This document shows positions 1-7,246 of a stretch of DNA of 30,764 nt, piece by piece (the stretch's first letter is position 1; every line of letters starts with the position of its first letter). A program made the position numbers and the translations under genes. The notes below the pieces were generated by a model. That model was not told the origin of the DNA and ran no database searches. It worked only from the letters and a program-made list of their open reading frames with translations. Where the stretch lies: positions 1 through 30,764 of the forward strand of contig DATAWZ010000011.1 of NCBI GenBank assembly GCA_036266975.1, given 5' to 3'. This DNA is from DATAWZ01 sp036266975 (GTDB lineage Bacteria; Actinomycetota; Thermoleophilia; Solirubrobacterales; Solirubrobacteraceae).

Positions 1-1002
1 CTCGTCGGCCGCCTTGATGCTCTTCGGCAGCGGGACGAAGTCGAGCGCAGGACCGAACGCCTGCCCTGGGCCGAGCGCGTATTGAACGAACGACTTGAGC
101 AGGGCCCCATTGCCAAGCGCGTCGGTGGGCCTCAGGATGCAGTACGTGAACGTCGAGATGGGATATGCGATCTTGGCGCGCTTCGGAGGATCGACGATGT
201 GAATCTCGCCGTTGGCCGCCTCGTGTCCGACGCTCGCAGCGTTCGCGATGTTCCGCAGGTTCGGGACCTCGTAGTTGCCGGCATTGTTCCTGATCGCTGC
301 GGCCGGAAGATGGTGGGCAATCAGGTAGGAGACCGCGATGTACGCGATCGCACCAGGAGTGCTCTGCAACACGGTCACCATGCCGCTGTTGCCCTCACCA
401 CCCGGACCGGATGGGAAGGTCGGCAGAACCGCACGCCCGACCTTGCTGGAGAAGGTGCTGCTGACGGCGGCGAGGTAATCCGTGAACGCGTACGAATCGC
501 CTGAGCCGTCCTCCCGATGCACCGGCGTGATCGCCAGGTTCGGGAAGTGCTCGTGCTTGTTCAACGAGGTGATCGCCTTGTTGTCCCAGTTGGTGATCTG
601 CCCGAGGTAGATCTCGGCGAGCACCGGGCCGGTGAGGTGCAGGCTCTTGACGCCGGGCACATTCCAGCTCACGCCCGTCCCCGACAGGGCCCACGGGATC
701 TGGAAGCAGCCCGCGCACGGCGTCGTCGATGCCGACAGCGGGGCGTCAGAACCACCGAAGTCGACCAAGCCCTGGCCGATGTCCTTCAGCCCGGTGCCGG
801 ATCCGACCGCCTGGTAGGTCGGCGTCGCGTTAGTGGTGCTCTGCGACCACGCGGCCGCCCATTCTGCCTCGATCGGGGCCACCAGGGTCGACCCGGCCCC
901 GGCCAGCGTCGCCGCCGAAGCCGAGGCGACAGAGGCCAAGCCGGAGACTGCCCCCGCGAGCAGAGTCACGCCAATCAGGCTGGCCAATCTCTTCGGAGCC
1001 AA
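1..1002 (-). CDS. pstS: Phosphate ABC transporter substrate-binding protein PstS (second copy, 3' end outside window)
   Basis: This is the extracytoplasmic phosphate-binding protein of the Pst2 transporter, seen for 334 residues and still open at the window edge. The start is TTG: the frame has no ATG or GTG between an upstream stop and this codon, and an AAAGGA Shine-Dalgarno sequence lies 8 nt before it. Residues 1-30 are a Sec signal peptide ending in Ala-Ser-Ala with no lipobox cysteine. The mature part has PstS hallmarks: GAGSTLVAP (35-43), VGSGTG (66-71), DFGGSDAPLS (81-90) and HREDGSGDS (162-170). In the last, the Thr of the usual RSDxSGTT anion loop is Asp, which could alter ligand preference. 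PCAGC (95-99) may form a disulfide. It is divergent from pstC2 and has a PHO box about 105 nt upstream. GC is lower than in the rest of the window. Family assignment is secure; anchoring cannot be judged without the C-terminus. Confidence 0.93.
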   Translation of the reverse strand, partial: MAPKRLASLIGVTLLAGAVSGLASVASASAATLAGAGSTLVAPIEAEWAAAWSQSTTNATPTYQAVGSGTGLKDIGQGLVDFGGSDAPLSASTTPCAGCFQIPWALSGTGVSWNVPGVKSLHLTGPVLAEIYLGQITNWDNKAITSLNKHEHFPNLAITPVHREDGSGDSYAFTDYLAAVSSTFSSKVGRAVLPTFPSGPGGEGNSGMVTVLQSTPGAIAYIAVSYLIAHHLPAAAIRNNAGNYEVPNLRNIANAASVGHEAANGEIHIVDPPKRAKIAYPISTFTYCILRPTDALGNGALLKSFVQYALGPGQAFGPALDFVPLPKSIKAADE

Positions 1003-1106
1003 AGCGAACGTCCTTTCCGTAGTGCCTGCAAGAGTGAAGACAGCTGGGCTGGCCGAACTCGGCCGCCATCGCGAACCCGCGGAAGAATCGCCGTCCGCGC
1101 TCGGTC

Positions 1107-1150
1107 AACTTGTTGCCAATTTGTCACCGGGATTGATTTTTTCTGTGAAC
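1107..1150 (-). promoter_or_regulatory. PHO box A between pstS2 and pstC2
   Basis: Read on minus, four abutting 11-nt units are GTTCACAGAAA, AAATCAATCCC, GGTGACAAATT and GGCAACAAGTT. The first, third and fourth fit the GNTCAC-like head seen at the other sites in this window. The array points toward pstS2 and also lies upstream of the pstC2 promoter, so one site could serve both. It is weaker than PHO box C. Confidence 0.6.
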
Positions 1151-1186
1151 GCGGTGACGCCGACCGGGAGACCGGGAAGATTTCTC

Positions 1187-1192
1187 TACCCT
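1187..1192 (+). promoter_or_regulatory. -10 element of pstC2 (leaderless)
   Basis: TACCCT lies 7 nt before the GTG start of pstC2. There is no Shine-Dalgarno sequence, so transcription probably starts at or next to the start codon. Confidence 0.5.
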
Positions 1193-1199
1193 CCGCGCG

Positions 1200-2180
1200 G
1201 TGTCTTCAAGGGCGGTGACGTCGTTCGGCGCGGGCGCGCGCCGAATAAGCAGCAGGCTGCGTGCCGGGGGCGGGGGCGACCGCGTGCTGCTCGGCCTCTG
1301 TGTGGCCGCCGGCTTGCTCGCCACGGGGCTGTTGATCGAGGTCGTCTACCAGGTGATCAACGGCGCCCGGCCGTCGATCGCGCACTTCGGGCTGGGGTTC
1401 CTCGTGCACTCGAGATGGGAGCCGGTGTTCAACCGCTTCGGTGCCGCGGGCGCGATCTACGGCACCGTCTTAAGCTCGTTGATCGCGCTGATCATCGCCA
1501 CGCCGCTTGGAATCGCGATCGGCTTGTACCTGAGCATGATGGCGCCCGTGACCGTGCGTGCGGTGGTCGGCCCGATGGTCGAGATGCTTGCCGCCATCCC
1601 GAGCGTGATCGTCGGCTTCTGGGGTGTGGCCGTGTTGGCGCCGTTCATCTCAAAGCACGTCGAGCCGGCTCTGCACAGCGTATTGGGCTTCATCCCGATC
1701 TTCGGCGCCCCGCAGGAGAGCGGTCTGAGCACCTTCACGGCGGGCGTCGGACTGACGTTGATGGTGCTGCCGATCGTCGCCGCCCTCAGCCGCGATCTGT
1801 TCCTGACCGTACCGCCGGAGCTCACGGACGGGGCGGCGGCGCTCGGGGCGACGCGCTGGGAGATCATCCGCGGGGTCGTGCTCCCGTCAACCGCCTCCGG
1901 CGTCGCCGCAGCAACCGTACTGGGGCTCGGGCGAGCACTCGGAGAGGCAATCGCCGTGACCCAGATGATCGGCGACGGCACCGGAATCCACAAGCTGTTC
2001 TCCCCCGGCAACAGCCTCGCGAGCAGGATCGCCAGCGAGTTTCCGACGCCCAGCAGCACCCTGGACATCCCGTCGCTGTTCTATCTGGCGCTCATCCTGC
2101 TTGCCATCGGCCTCGCAAGCAGCGTGGTCGCGCGGGCGATCGCCGGTCGCTTCGACGTCCACCGGGCAACGGGGACGTGA
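1200..2180 (+). CDS. pstC: Phosphate ABC transporter permease PstC (Pst2)
   Basis: This is one of the two membrane subunits that form the phosphate channel of Pst2, with PstA. The 326-residue protein has about six hydrophobic helices after a basic N-terminus. The ABC-permease EAA-type cytoplasmic loop is visible as DGAAALGATRWEIIRGVVLP, followed by GLGRALGEAIAV, both typical of PstC. The GTG at 1200 is chosen because a TACCCT -10 box precedes it by 7 nt; a GTG at 1215 is an alternative. The stop overlaps the start of pstA2 (GTGA), which implies translational coupling. The divergent neighbour is pstS2, so the binding protein and permeases of this system are on opposite strands around PHO box A. 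Confidence 0.93.
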   Translation: MSSRAVTSFGAGARRISSRLRAGGGGDRVLLGLCVAAGLLATGLLIEVVYQVINGARPSIAHFGLGFLVHSRWEPVFNRFGAAGAIYGTVLSSLIALIIATPLGIAIGLYLSMMAPVTVRAVVGPMVEMLAAIPSVIVGFWGVAVLAPFISKHVEPALHSVLGFIPIFGAPQESGLSTFTAGVGLTLMVLPIVAALSRDLFLTVPPELTDGAAALGATRWEIIRGVVLPSTASGVAAATVLGLGRALGEAIAVTQMIGDGTGIHKLFSPGNSLASRIASEFPTPSSTLDIPSLFYLALILLAIGLASSVVARAIAGRFDVHRATGT

Positions 2181-3103
2181 ACGTGGTCGCAGGGCTCGAA
2201 GCCCGTGACCCGTCACTTCCGGATCCGACGGCGCCGCTGACGGCGTCCGGCAACCTTCGCCGCCGGCAGGCCGTCAGCCGGGCCGTGGACGTCGGCGCGT
2301 CGGCCGCGGCGGTGATCGCGATCCTCATGCTTTGCGAGGTCGTCTACACCGTCGCGCGGAAGGGGGCACCCGCGCTGAGCTTCACCTTCCTGACCAGGAA
2401 CGGTGCCGGTCTTGCGAGCGGCGGCGGGATCGCCAATGCCTTGATTGGCACGGCGGCGATCGTCGCGTTCGCGGCGGTAATCGCGGTGCCGATCGGCATC
2501 TTCACCGGCCTGTACCTGACCGAGTTCGCCGGCCGGCGGTCACCGTCGGCGCGCGTGCTCAAGCTCGTACTCGACATGCTCCAGGGCCTGCCGACAATCG
2601 TCGTCGGGATCGTCGTCTACGGGCTGATCGTGGTCCCCGAGCACCGAGAGAGCGGCTTCGCCGGGGCGGTCGCGCTGTCGATCATCATGCTGCCGATCAT
2701 CGCGCGATCCAGCCAGGAGGTCCTGCTGCTGGTGCCGAACAGCCTGCGCGAGGGGGCGGATGCGCTCGGCGTGCAGCGCTGGCGCACCGTCGTAGGCGTG
2801 ATCCTGCCCGCCGCGGCGGGCGGCATCGCGACCGGTGCGATCCTGTCGATCGCGCGTGCTTCCGGCGAAACGGCCCCGCTGCTGATCGTCAACAGCATCT
2901 TCAATCCCACCTCGACGCAGCTCATGATCTTCGGTCACGGCGTCCCGAGCATCCCGATGTACATCTGGAGCACCTATGACCTGCCATCGACGACGGCCAT
3001 CGCCCAGACCTGGGGCGCGGCCTTCGTTCTGCTGCTGTTCATCCTGTTGGCGAACGTCGGGGCGCGTGTGCTGCTCGCACGCACCCGTAGGATCCCGACA
3101 TGA
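2177..3103 (+). CDS. pstA: Phosphate ABC transporter permease PstA (Pst2)
   Basis: This is the second channel subunit of Pst2, 308 residues with about six membrane helices. Family motifs include LTEFAGRRSPSARVLKLVLDMLQGLPTIV (split here across two helices) and the cytoplasmic loop LREGADALGVQRWRTVVGVILP, followed by ARASGETAPLL, which is characteristic of PstA. The GTG at 2177 overlaps the pstC2 stop by four bases; GTG 2183 is the alternative. The stop overlaps pstB2 in ATGA. The C-terminus ends in a basic RTRRIPT tail. Tight overlaps on both sides support a single pstCAB2 transcript. It is distinct from the Pst1 copy and not a recent duplicate, since the N-termini and loops differ throughout. 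Confidence 0.93.
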   Translation: MNVVAGLEARDPSLPDPTAPLTASGNLRRRQAVSRAVDVGASAAAVIAILMLCEVVYTVARKGAPALSFTFLTRNGAGLASGGGIANALIGTAAIVAFAAVIAVPIGIFTGLYLTEFAGRRSPSARVLKLVLDMLQGLPTIVVGIVVYGLIVVPEHRESGFAGAVALSIIMLPIIARSSQEVLLLVPNSLREGADALGVQRWRTVVGVILPAAAGGIATGAILSIARASGETAPLLIVNSIFNPTSTQLMIFGHGVPSIPMYIWSTYDLPSTTAIAQTWGAAFVLLLFILLANVGARVLLARTRRIPT

Positions 3104-3996
3104 GTTTCACGAAGGAGACCCCGAACCAGGCGCTGACAGCGGCGCCGGAGCGGGTGCGAATCACCAGCGGCGCCCTGAGCCAGCGGCGGCCGGTGGAGCA
3201 CGGCGACCAGCCGGAGATCGCGCGCGGCGCCGTGTTCGACATCTGCGACATGACTGTCCACTACGGCGCGAGCCAAGCGCTCGGGTGGACGACAATGAAG
3301 ATCTACCCTCGCTTGGTCACGGCCGTGATCGGTCCGTCGGGGTGCGGTAAGTCGACGTTCCTCCGCAGCCTGAACCGCATGAACGACTCGATCCCAGGGT
3401 TCCGGCTCACGGGCCAGGTGCTCTACCACGGGCACGACGTCTACGCGCCGGCGACCAACCGTGTGGAGGTCCGCCGCCGAATCGGGATGGTGTTCCAGAA
3501 GCCCAACCCGTTCCCGAAGTCGATCTACGACAACGTTGCCTGGGCGCCGCGCAACCTCGGCATGCGCAGCGATCTCGACGCGCGGGTGGAGCGCGCGCTC
3601 CGCCACGCGGCACTCTGGGACGAGGTGAAGGACCGCCTGCGCGAAAGCGCACTCGGACTCTCGGGCGGGCAGCAGCAGCGGCTGTGCATCGCGCGCGCCA
3701 TCGCGATCGAGCCCGACGTGCTGCTGCTCGACGAGCCCGCCTCCGCGTTGGACCCGATCGCAACCGCGTCGATCGAGGAGCTGCTGCACACGCTGAAGAG
3801 GCGTTACACGATCGTGATCGTCACCCACAACATGCAGCAGGCCGCGCGCGTCGCCGACCGGACTGCGTTCTTCGGCCTGGACACGACCGGCGGGCAGCGC
3901 ACCGGCACGCTGATCGAGTACGACGACACCGAGGTGATCTTCCGCAGCCCGGCCGACTCCCGGACCCGCGACTACGTCACCGGCCAGTTCGGCTGA
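3100..3996 (+). CDS. pstB: Phosphate ABC transporter ATPase PstB (Pst2)
   Basis: This ATPase energises phosphate import and works as a dimer on PstC-PstA. It has 298 residues. Walker A GPSGCGKST is at 78-86, a Q-loop VFQKPNPFP at 131-139, the ABC signature LSGGQQQR at 187-194, Walker B LLLDEP at 208-213 and the H-loop His at 243 (VTHNMQQAAR). All catalytic residues are present. An extra N-terminal segment of about 45 residues precedes the domain, as in PstB1. The usual Thr or Cys in DEPxSALDP is Ala here, which is a conservative position. The start ATG overlaps the pstA2 stop. No phoU follows: the next gene is convergent after 24 bp. Confidence 0.95.
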   Translation: MSFTKETPNQALTAAPERVRITSGALSQRRPVEHGDQPEIARGAVFDICDMTVHYGASQALGWTTMKIYPRLVTAVIGPSGCGKSTFLRSLNRMNDSIPGFRLTGQVLYHGHDVYAPATNRVEVRRRIGMVFQKPNPFPKSIYDNVAWAPRNLGMRSDLDARVERALRHAALWDEVKDRLRESALGLSGGQQQRLCIARAIAIEPDVLLLDEPASALDPIATASIEELLHTLKRRYTIVIVTHNMQQAARVADRTAFFGLDTTGGQRTGTLIEYDDTEVIFRSPADSRTRDYVTGQFG

Positions 3997-4020
3997 GCGA
4001 ACGCGTGCCCCGGCCGGCGG

Positions 4021-4464
4021 CTACGGGGTCGCGATGGCGTCGTGCGAGACCTGCGTCAGCAGCGGCAGCCCGCACTGCCAGCAGTAGCTCGCTCCGGTCG
4101 AGTGCGGCGCACCGCAGGAAGCACACTCACCGGCAGTGGCGGTTTCCTCGAGCCGGAGGATTCGCTGCACTTCGCTCAGCTCCGCGTCGGCGTCCTGCAG
4201 CGCCGCCGCGCGTTTGACGATCACCTCGACGTTGATCCGGTTGCGGATGGCCATCTCGTACACCATCCCGCCGAGGTCGAACGTGAGCTCGGCGACGCGC
4301 GCGGTGAGCTGGTCGCGCCGGCGGCGAAGATCGATGCTCTGCTCCTGCTCCTGCGGCAGGCCGGACACGAGCGCTGGTGGGCCGGCGCCGGCCGGCGCCA
4401 ACCCCGAACGCACGCTCGGTACGCGCCTCAGGCGCACACCGATGACCGGGTTTCGCCTCGCCAT
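4021..4464 (-). CDS. Zinc-ribbon and coiled-coil protein, second gene of a PHO-box-linked pair
   Basis: The function is not recognised. The 147-residue protein is soluble by appearance. A basic, Pro/Gly-rich N-terminus (1-38) is followed by a charged helical stretch (about 42-106) with heptad-like Leu, Val and Ile spacing that probably forms a coiled coil. A C-terminal zinc ribbon has Cys 114, 117, 128 and 131 (CxxC-N10-CxxC). It starts 6 nt after the stop of the upstream zinc-ribbon gene, and a GGAGG Shine-Dalgarno sits inside that gene's end, so the two are one operon. The 3' end faces pstB2 with 24 bp between. Location next to Pst2 and the PHO box upstream of its partner suggest a phosphate-starvation role, but this is inference. 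Confidence 0.82.
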   Translation of the reverse strand: MARRNPVIGVRLRRVPSVRSGLAPAGAGPPALVSGLPQEQEQSIDLRRRRDQLTARVAELTFDLGGMVYEMAIRNRINVEVIVKRAAALQDADAELSEVQRILRLEETATAGECASCGAPHSTGASYCWQCGLPLLTQVSHDAIATP

Positions 4465-4470
4465 CGCCAG

Positions 4471-5178
4471 CTAGCCTCCGAAGAAGCTGCCGGTGAACTT
4501 GCCGCCCTGGCATCCCGAGCTGCCCGAGGCGCACGACTGGCCAGTCGTCACCGTGTTGTTCTGTTGACCGGCTCCGCTGGTCCCCAGCACGCTCGAGGCC
4601 GCCTTCTTGGCGCTGGCGGCGGCCTTGACGGTGGGCGTCGTCTTCGACGCGACCCTGGCGGTGGCCTTGGCCGATGCGGCCTTCGGCGGCGGCGCGCTCG
4701 TCGCGACCGTTGCCGGGGTGGTGGTGGCCGCCGTCGTGGCGCCTTCACCGCCCGGTACCACGACGGTGACCGGCTGAGCAGTGGCACGCTGGTCGGGGCC
4801 GGCGTTGCTCTTGGTGGCAACGTGGCCGATCTCGACGCCGACGCCGAGGGCAAGCACCAGCGTCGCCAACCCGGCGAGCACCGTCGCACCGGAGGAGCCC
4901 CGGCGTGGGGGCGGCTCGGGCGACACCGGCGGGCTCGGCGCGCCCGCCGACATCAGCTCATCGGTCCCGAAGCGGCTCGTGCCGCGTCGCTCTCCGCAGG
5001 TGACGCAGTAGCGCTGGTCACTCGCGAGCGAAGCTCCGCAGGCCCGGCAGAGATCGCCTCCCGCGGCGCTGAGCGATGGACCGACCGGCCGGTCTTCCAC
5101 CGGCGCGTCTTCGGCGATCGCGCCGCCCGCGGACGGCTGGTCCCCCTCATCGTGGGTTCTGGTCAGCGCGGCTCCCAT
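4471..5178 (-). CDS. Zinc-ribbon single-span membrane protein with Ala/Thr-rich outer region, first gene of the pair
   Basis: The function is not recognised. In this 235-residue protein an N-terminal zinc ribbon has Cys 44, 47, 58 and 61 (CRACG, then CVTCG). A Pro-rich linker and one membrane helix at about 98-118 follow, then an outer region rich in Ala, Thr, Lys and Pro (120-200) that resembles a wall-spanning stalk. The end is Gly-rich with two Cys (216, 223) and a terminal GSFFGG. A cytoplasmic zinc ribbon joined through one helix to an extracellular stalk resembles a sensor or a scaffold. The ATG at 5178 is chosen because it follows a -10 box (TACGCT) and two PHO units. The partner gene follows after 6 nt. 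Confidence 0.8.
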   Translation of the reverse strand: MGAALTRTHDEGDQPSAGGAIAEDAPVEDRPVGPSLSAAGGDLCRACGASLASDQRYCVTCGERRGTSRFGTDELMSAGAPSPPVSPEPPPRRGSSGATVLAGLATLVLALGVGVEIGHVATKSNAGPDQRATAQPVTVVVPGGEGATTAATTTPATVATSAPPPKAASAKATARVASKTTPTVKAAASAKKAASSVLGTSGAGQQNNTVTTGQSCASGSSGCQGGKFTGSFFGG

Positions 5179-5190
5179 TCGACCCAGATC

Positions 5191-5196
5191 AGCGTA
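5191..5196 (-). promoter_or_regulatory. -10 element of the zinc-ribbon operon
   Basis: TACGCT on minus lies 12 nt before the ATG at 5178, giving at most a very short leader. PHO box B ends 15 nt upstream of it, which is a plausible activator position. Confidence 0.45.
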
Positions 5197-5211
5197 CCGG
5201 CCGACCGGAGG

Positions 5212-5233
5212 CAAGTGTGAACGAGCTGTGACC
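5212..5233 (-). promoter_or_regulatory. PHO box B upstream of the zinc-ribbon operon
   Basis: Two abutting 11-nt units on minus, GGTCACAGCTC and GTTCACACTTG, match the unit heads of the other PHO boxes in the window. They point toward the zinc-ribbon genes. Confidence 0.55.
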
Positions 5234-5473
5234 CGCGGCGGCGGCGTGCTGCGCCGCAATCCCACGAGAGCGAGATCCGGCTCCGCCCCCGGGCAAGCGG
5301 CGCCGATCGCCGCAGCCCACGAACAGGCCGTGGACTGTTGGCCGATCGTCTGAGAGCACGGGGCACGGCTACCACCCGTGTCACGATCGCGGTCCGCAAC
5401 GGTCGCACACCGCTGGCGGTAGGCGATGCCCGGGTGTGGCCGGCCTCGCCCCTCGCTCCCACCCGAGGGCGGG
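5234..5473. other. Gene-free region between lgt and the zinc-ribbon operon
   Basis: No convincing gene was found. The open frames here have no family resemblance and follow from the high GC. The stretch holds the lgt 3' region with a short hairpin at 5450-5469 and the upstream part of the zinc-ribbon promoter. No RNA gene was recognised. Confidence 0.5.
5450..5469 (-). terminator. Possible hairpin after lgt
   Basis: CCCTCG and CGAGGG pair around an 8-nt loop, 4 nt after the lgt stop on minus. There is no T-run, so a terminator role is only possible. Confidence 0.25.
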
Positions 5474-6481
5474 CTACGGCCAGAGGGGCTCTCGGCGCAC
5501 CCGCTCGGAGTAACTCCAAACCGGAACGTGAAGAACGCCCACGTCACGCGGCGAGGGCGGCACGGCAGCTGCGCCCGGATCGGCCGCAGCGGGGACGACC
5601 GGGTCCGCACGGGCCGTCGTCGTGCGCCCGCAGCCGCAGGCGCCGAGCACGAGCCCGGCCCCGAGCAGCGGCAGCGCGCTACGCAAGGAGACCGCTCGCG
5701 GCCACTGGATGCGCGCGAACCAGGCGAGCCCGATGAGGACCCCCAGGCACGCGACCCAGAAGTTCAGGCGCTCGCCCAGGATGTAGTGCGAGGGGTCCAC
5801 GCGCAGGGTCTCCTCGAAGATGCGATAGCCCGAGTAGCCGGCGACGTAGAGCGCGAACAGCCCCGGCGCCCGGATGCGGCGCCGGCGTCCGAGCCAGACG
5901 AGCGCGCACGCGAGCAGCAGGTCGAAGATCAGCTCGTACAGGAACGACGGCTGGAAGGTGCGGTCGCCGAGGTACTGCGCCGGGCGGTGTGCAGGGGAGA
6001 TCTCCAGTCCCCACGGCAGCGTCGTCGGTCCGCCGAACAGCTCCTGGTTGAAGTAGTTGCCCACGCGCCCGATGGCCTGGGCGACGAGCAGCGCCGGCGC
6101 GGCGGCGTCCAGGAACGCGCGCACGTCGACCTTGTGGCGGCGCAGGACGTAGATGCCGGCCGCGGCGCCTCCGGCGATCCCGCCCCAGATCCCCAGGCCG
6201 CCCTGCCAGACCGCCAGCCAGCCCCACGCGTTGTGGGGCACGGTGTTCCAGCTCGTCACGTCGTGGTACAGGCGCCCGCCGAAGACGCCGGCGGGGACGC
6301 CCCACAGCGCGACGGTGTAGACGAGGTCCGGATCGCCGCCCTGGGCCCTCCAGCGCCGCCGCGCGATGCCGATCGCGGCGGTGATGCCCACGACGTAGCA
6401 CATGCCGTAGAAGTGCAGGAACAGCGGCCCGATATGCACGCCGTTGCTCGAGGGGCTGGGGATGTAGGCGAGCGGGCCCAC
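5474..6481 (-). CDS. lgt: Prolipoprotein diacylglyceryl transferase with a C-terminal extension
   Basis: Lgt moves diacylglycerol from phosphatidylglycerol to the lipobox cysteine of prolipoproteins in the membrane. This 335-residue protein has about seven helices and the family signature GRVGNYFNQELFG at 138-150. The YRIFEETLR segment (219-227) matches the conserved C-terminal arginine region. The GTG at 6481 is chosen because the protein then begins as Lgt does (GPLAYIPSP), 11 nt after the upstream stop. About 65 residues follow the usual end. They contain a hydrophobic run ending LVLGACGCG (278-285) that looks like a lipoprotein lipobox, then a Pro/Ala-rich tail. The upstream DUF47 gene is probably co-transcribed. 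Confidence 0.92.
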   Translation of the reverse strand: MGPLAYIPSPSSNGVHIGPLFLHFYGMCYVVGITAAIGIARRRWRAQGGDPDLVYTVALWGVPAGVFGGRLYHDVTSWNTVPHNAWGWLAVWQGGLGIWGGIAGGAAAGIYVLRRHKVDVRAFLDAAAPALLVAQAIGRVGNYFNQELFGGPTTLPWGLEISPAHRPAQYLGDRTFQPSFLYELIFDLLLACALVWLGRRRRIRAPGLFALYVAGYSGYRIFEETLRVDPSHYILGERLNFWVACLGVLIGLAWFARIQWPRAVSLRSALPLLGAGLVLGACGCGRTTTARADPVVPAAADPGAAAVPPSPRDVGVLHVPVWSYSERVRREPLWP

Positions 6482-6492
6482 GCCCCCCGAGC

Positions 6493-7122
6493 CTAGCGTC
6501 CGCGCTTGAGCGAGATGCCCTCGAGCACGTGGGCGACGGTCTCGCACGCGTCGACCGCCGCCTCGAGCGATTCGAAGATGTCCTTCCAGCGGATGACCAC
6601 CATCGGGTCGATGCCGCCGACGAACAGGCAGGCCATCCCGTCGCGGTAGATGCGGTCGCCCTCGTTCTCGAGCCGGTGGATCTCGACCAGATGCGGCGCG
6701 ATGTCGGTACGGGTGCGCAGGCAGCGCAGCGCACGAGCGATCTGCTCGCCCGCGCCCACGAGCACCTCGGCGAACTCGACGGCCTGCTCCATCGGGGCCT
6801 CGATGCCGTACAGCCCCAGGCAGGCCCCGGCCTGCTCGATGTAGTCGACCACGTCGTCCAGGGAGGTCGCCAGCACGTAGCCGTCGCTGGCCCCGAAGGG
6901 GGCGTTGACGCGCCGCCTCCCGGTCAGGTGATGGATGATGTCGTGGGTGATGCGGTCGCCCTCCTGCTCGGAGACGAGCAGGTCGCCGGCGAGCGTCGCC
7001 CGCTCGGGGAACCCGGCGAGCAACTCGCGCAAGAGCAGCCCGGCGCGCTGAAGGTTGCGCCCGGATTCCTCGACGAGGCCCATCAGCGTCGCGTCGTCGC
7101 GGCCGCGCAGCAGGAGCACCAT
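6493..7122 (-). CDS. DUF47/PhoU-like phosphate transport regulator
   Basis: This is a 209-residue all-helical protein of the DUF47 (PhoU-related) family, which usually pairs with Pit-type low-affinity phosphate permeases. Supporting segments are SEQEGDRITHDIIHHL (51-66) and the second-repeat counterpart RLENEGDRIYRDGM, both carrying the acidic E-x-x-x-D metal motifs of PhoU-type bundles. No pit gene is next to it in the window; the co-directional neighbour is lgt. The ATG at 7122 has a TATCCT -10 box 8 nt upstream and no Shine-Dalgarno. PHO box C lies between it and the divergent winged-helix gene, so phosphate control is plausible. Confidence 0.87.
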   Translation of the reverse strand: MVLLLRGRDDATLMGLVEESGRNLQRAGLLLRELLAGFPERATLAGDLLVSEQEGDRITHDIIHHLTGRRRVNAPFGASDGYVLATSLDDVVDYIEQAGACLGLYGIEAPMEQAVEFAEVLVGAGEQIARALRCLRTRTDIAPHLVEIHRLENEGDRIYRDGMACLFVGGIDPMVVIRWKDIFESLEAAVDACETVAHVLEGISLKRGR

Positions 7123-7130
7123 GGTCAGCG

Positions 7131-7136
7131 AGGATA
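7131..7136 (-). promoter_or_regulatory. -10 element of the DUF47 gene (leaderless)
   Basis: TATCCT on minus lies 8 nt before the ATG at 7122. No ribosome binding site is visible. Confidence 0.5.
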
Positions 7137-7172
7137 TTGTCGAGCCGGCCGATATCGGCCGATTTACGGGGC

Positions 7173-7216
7173 GTTCACGAATCGATCACGTCTTGATCAC
7201 GACTTGTTAACGCGAA
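7173..7216 (+). promoter_or_regulatory. PHO box C, four perfect-phase repeats
   Basis: Four abutting 11-nt units are GTTCACGAATC, GATCACGTCTT, GATCACGACTT and GTTAACGCGAA. This is the clearest PhoB/PhoP-type array in the window. It ends 30 nt before the GTG of the winged-helix gene and lies 36 bp behind the DUF47 -10 box. Confidence 0.85.
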
Positions 7217-7246
7217 CGGCGCCCGCGCGCGCGAGCCTGAGCCGCC

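Noticed and set aside
833..2176. Long upstream extension of the pstA2 frame
   Set aside because: It runs through pstS2 and pstC2 in another frame with an Arg/Gly-rich composition; pstA2 starts at the GTG overlapping the pstC2 stop.
5234..5473. Small genes in the gap between lgt and the zinc-ribbon operon
   Set aside because: Open frames exist on both strands but show no start signals, no domain likeness and biased composition only.
4471..5610. N-terminal extension of the zinc-ribbon membrane protein to 5610
   Set aside because: The extension would run through PHO box B and the -10 box and into the 3' end of lgt, and has no recognisable domain; the ATG at 5178 fits the promoter.
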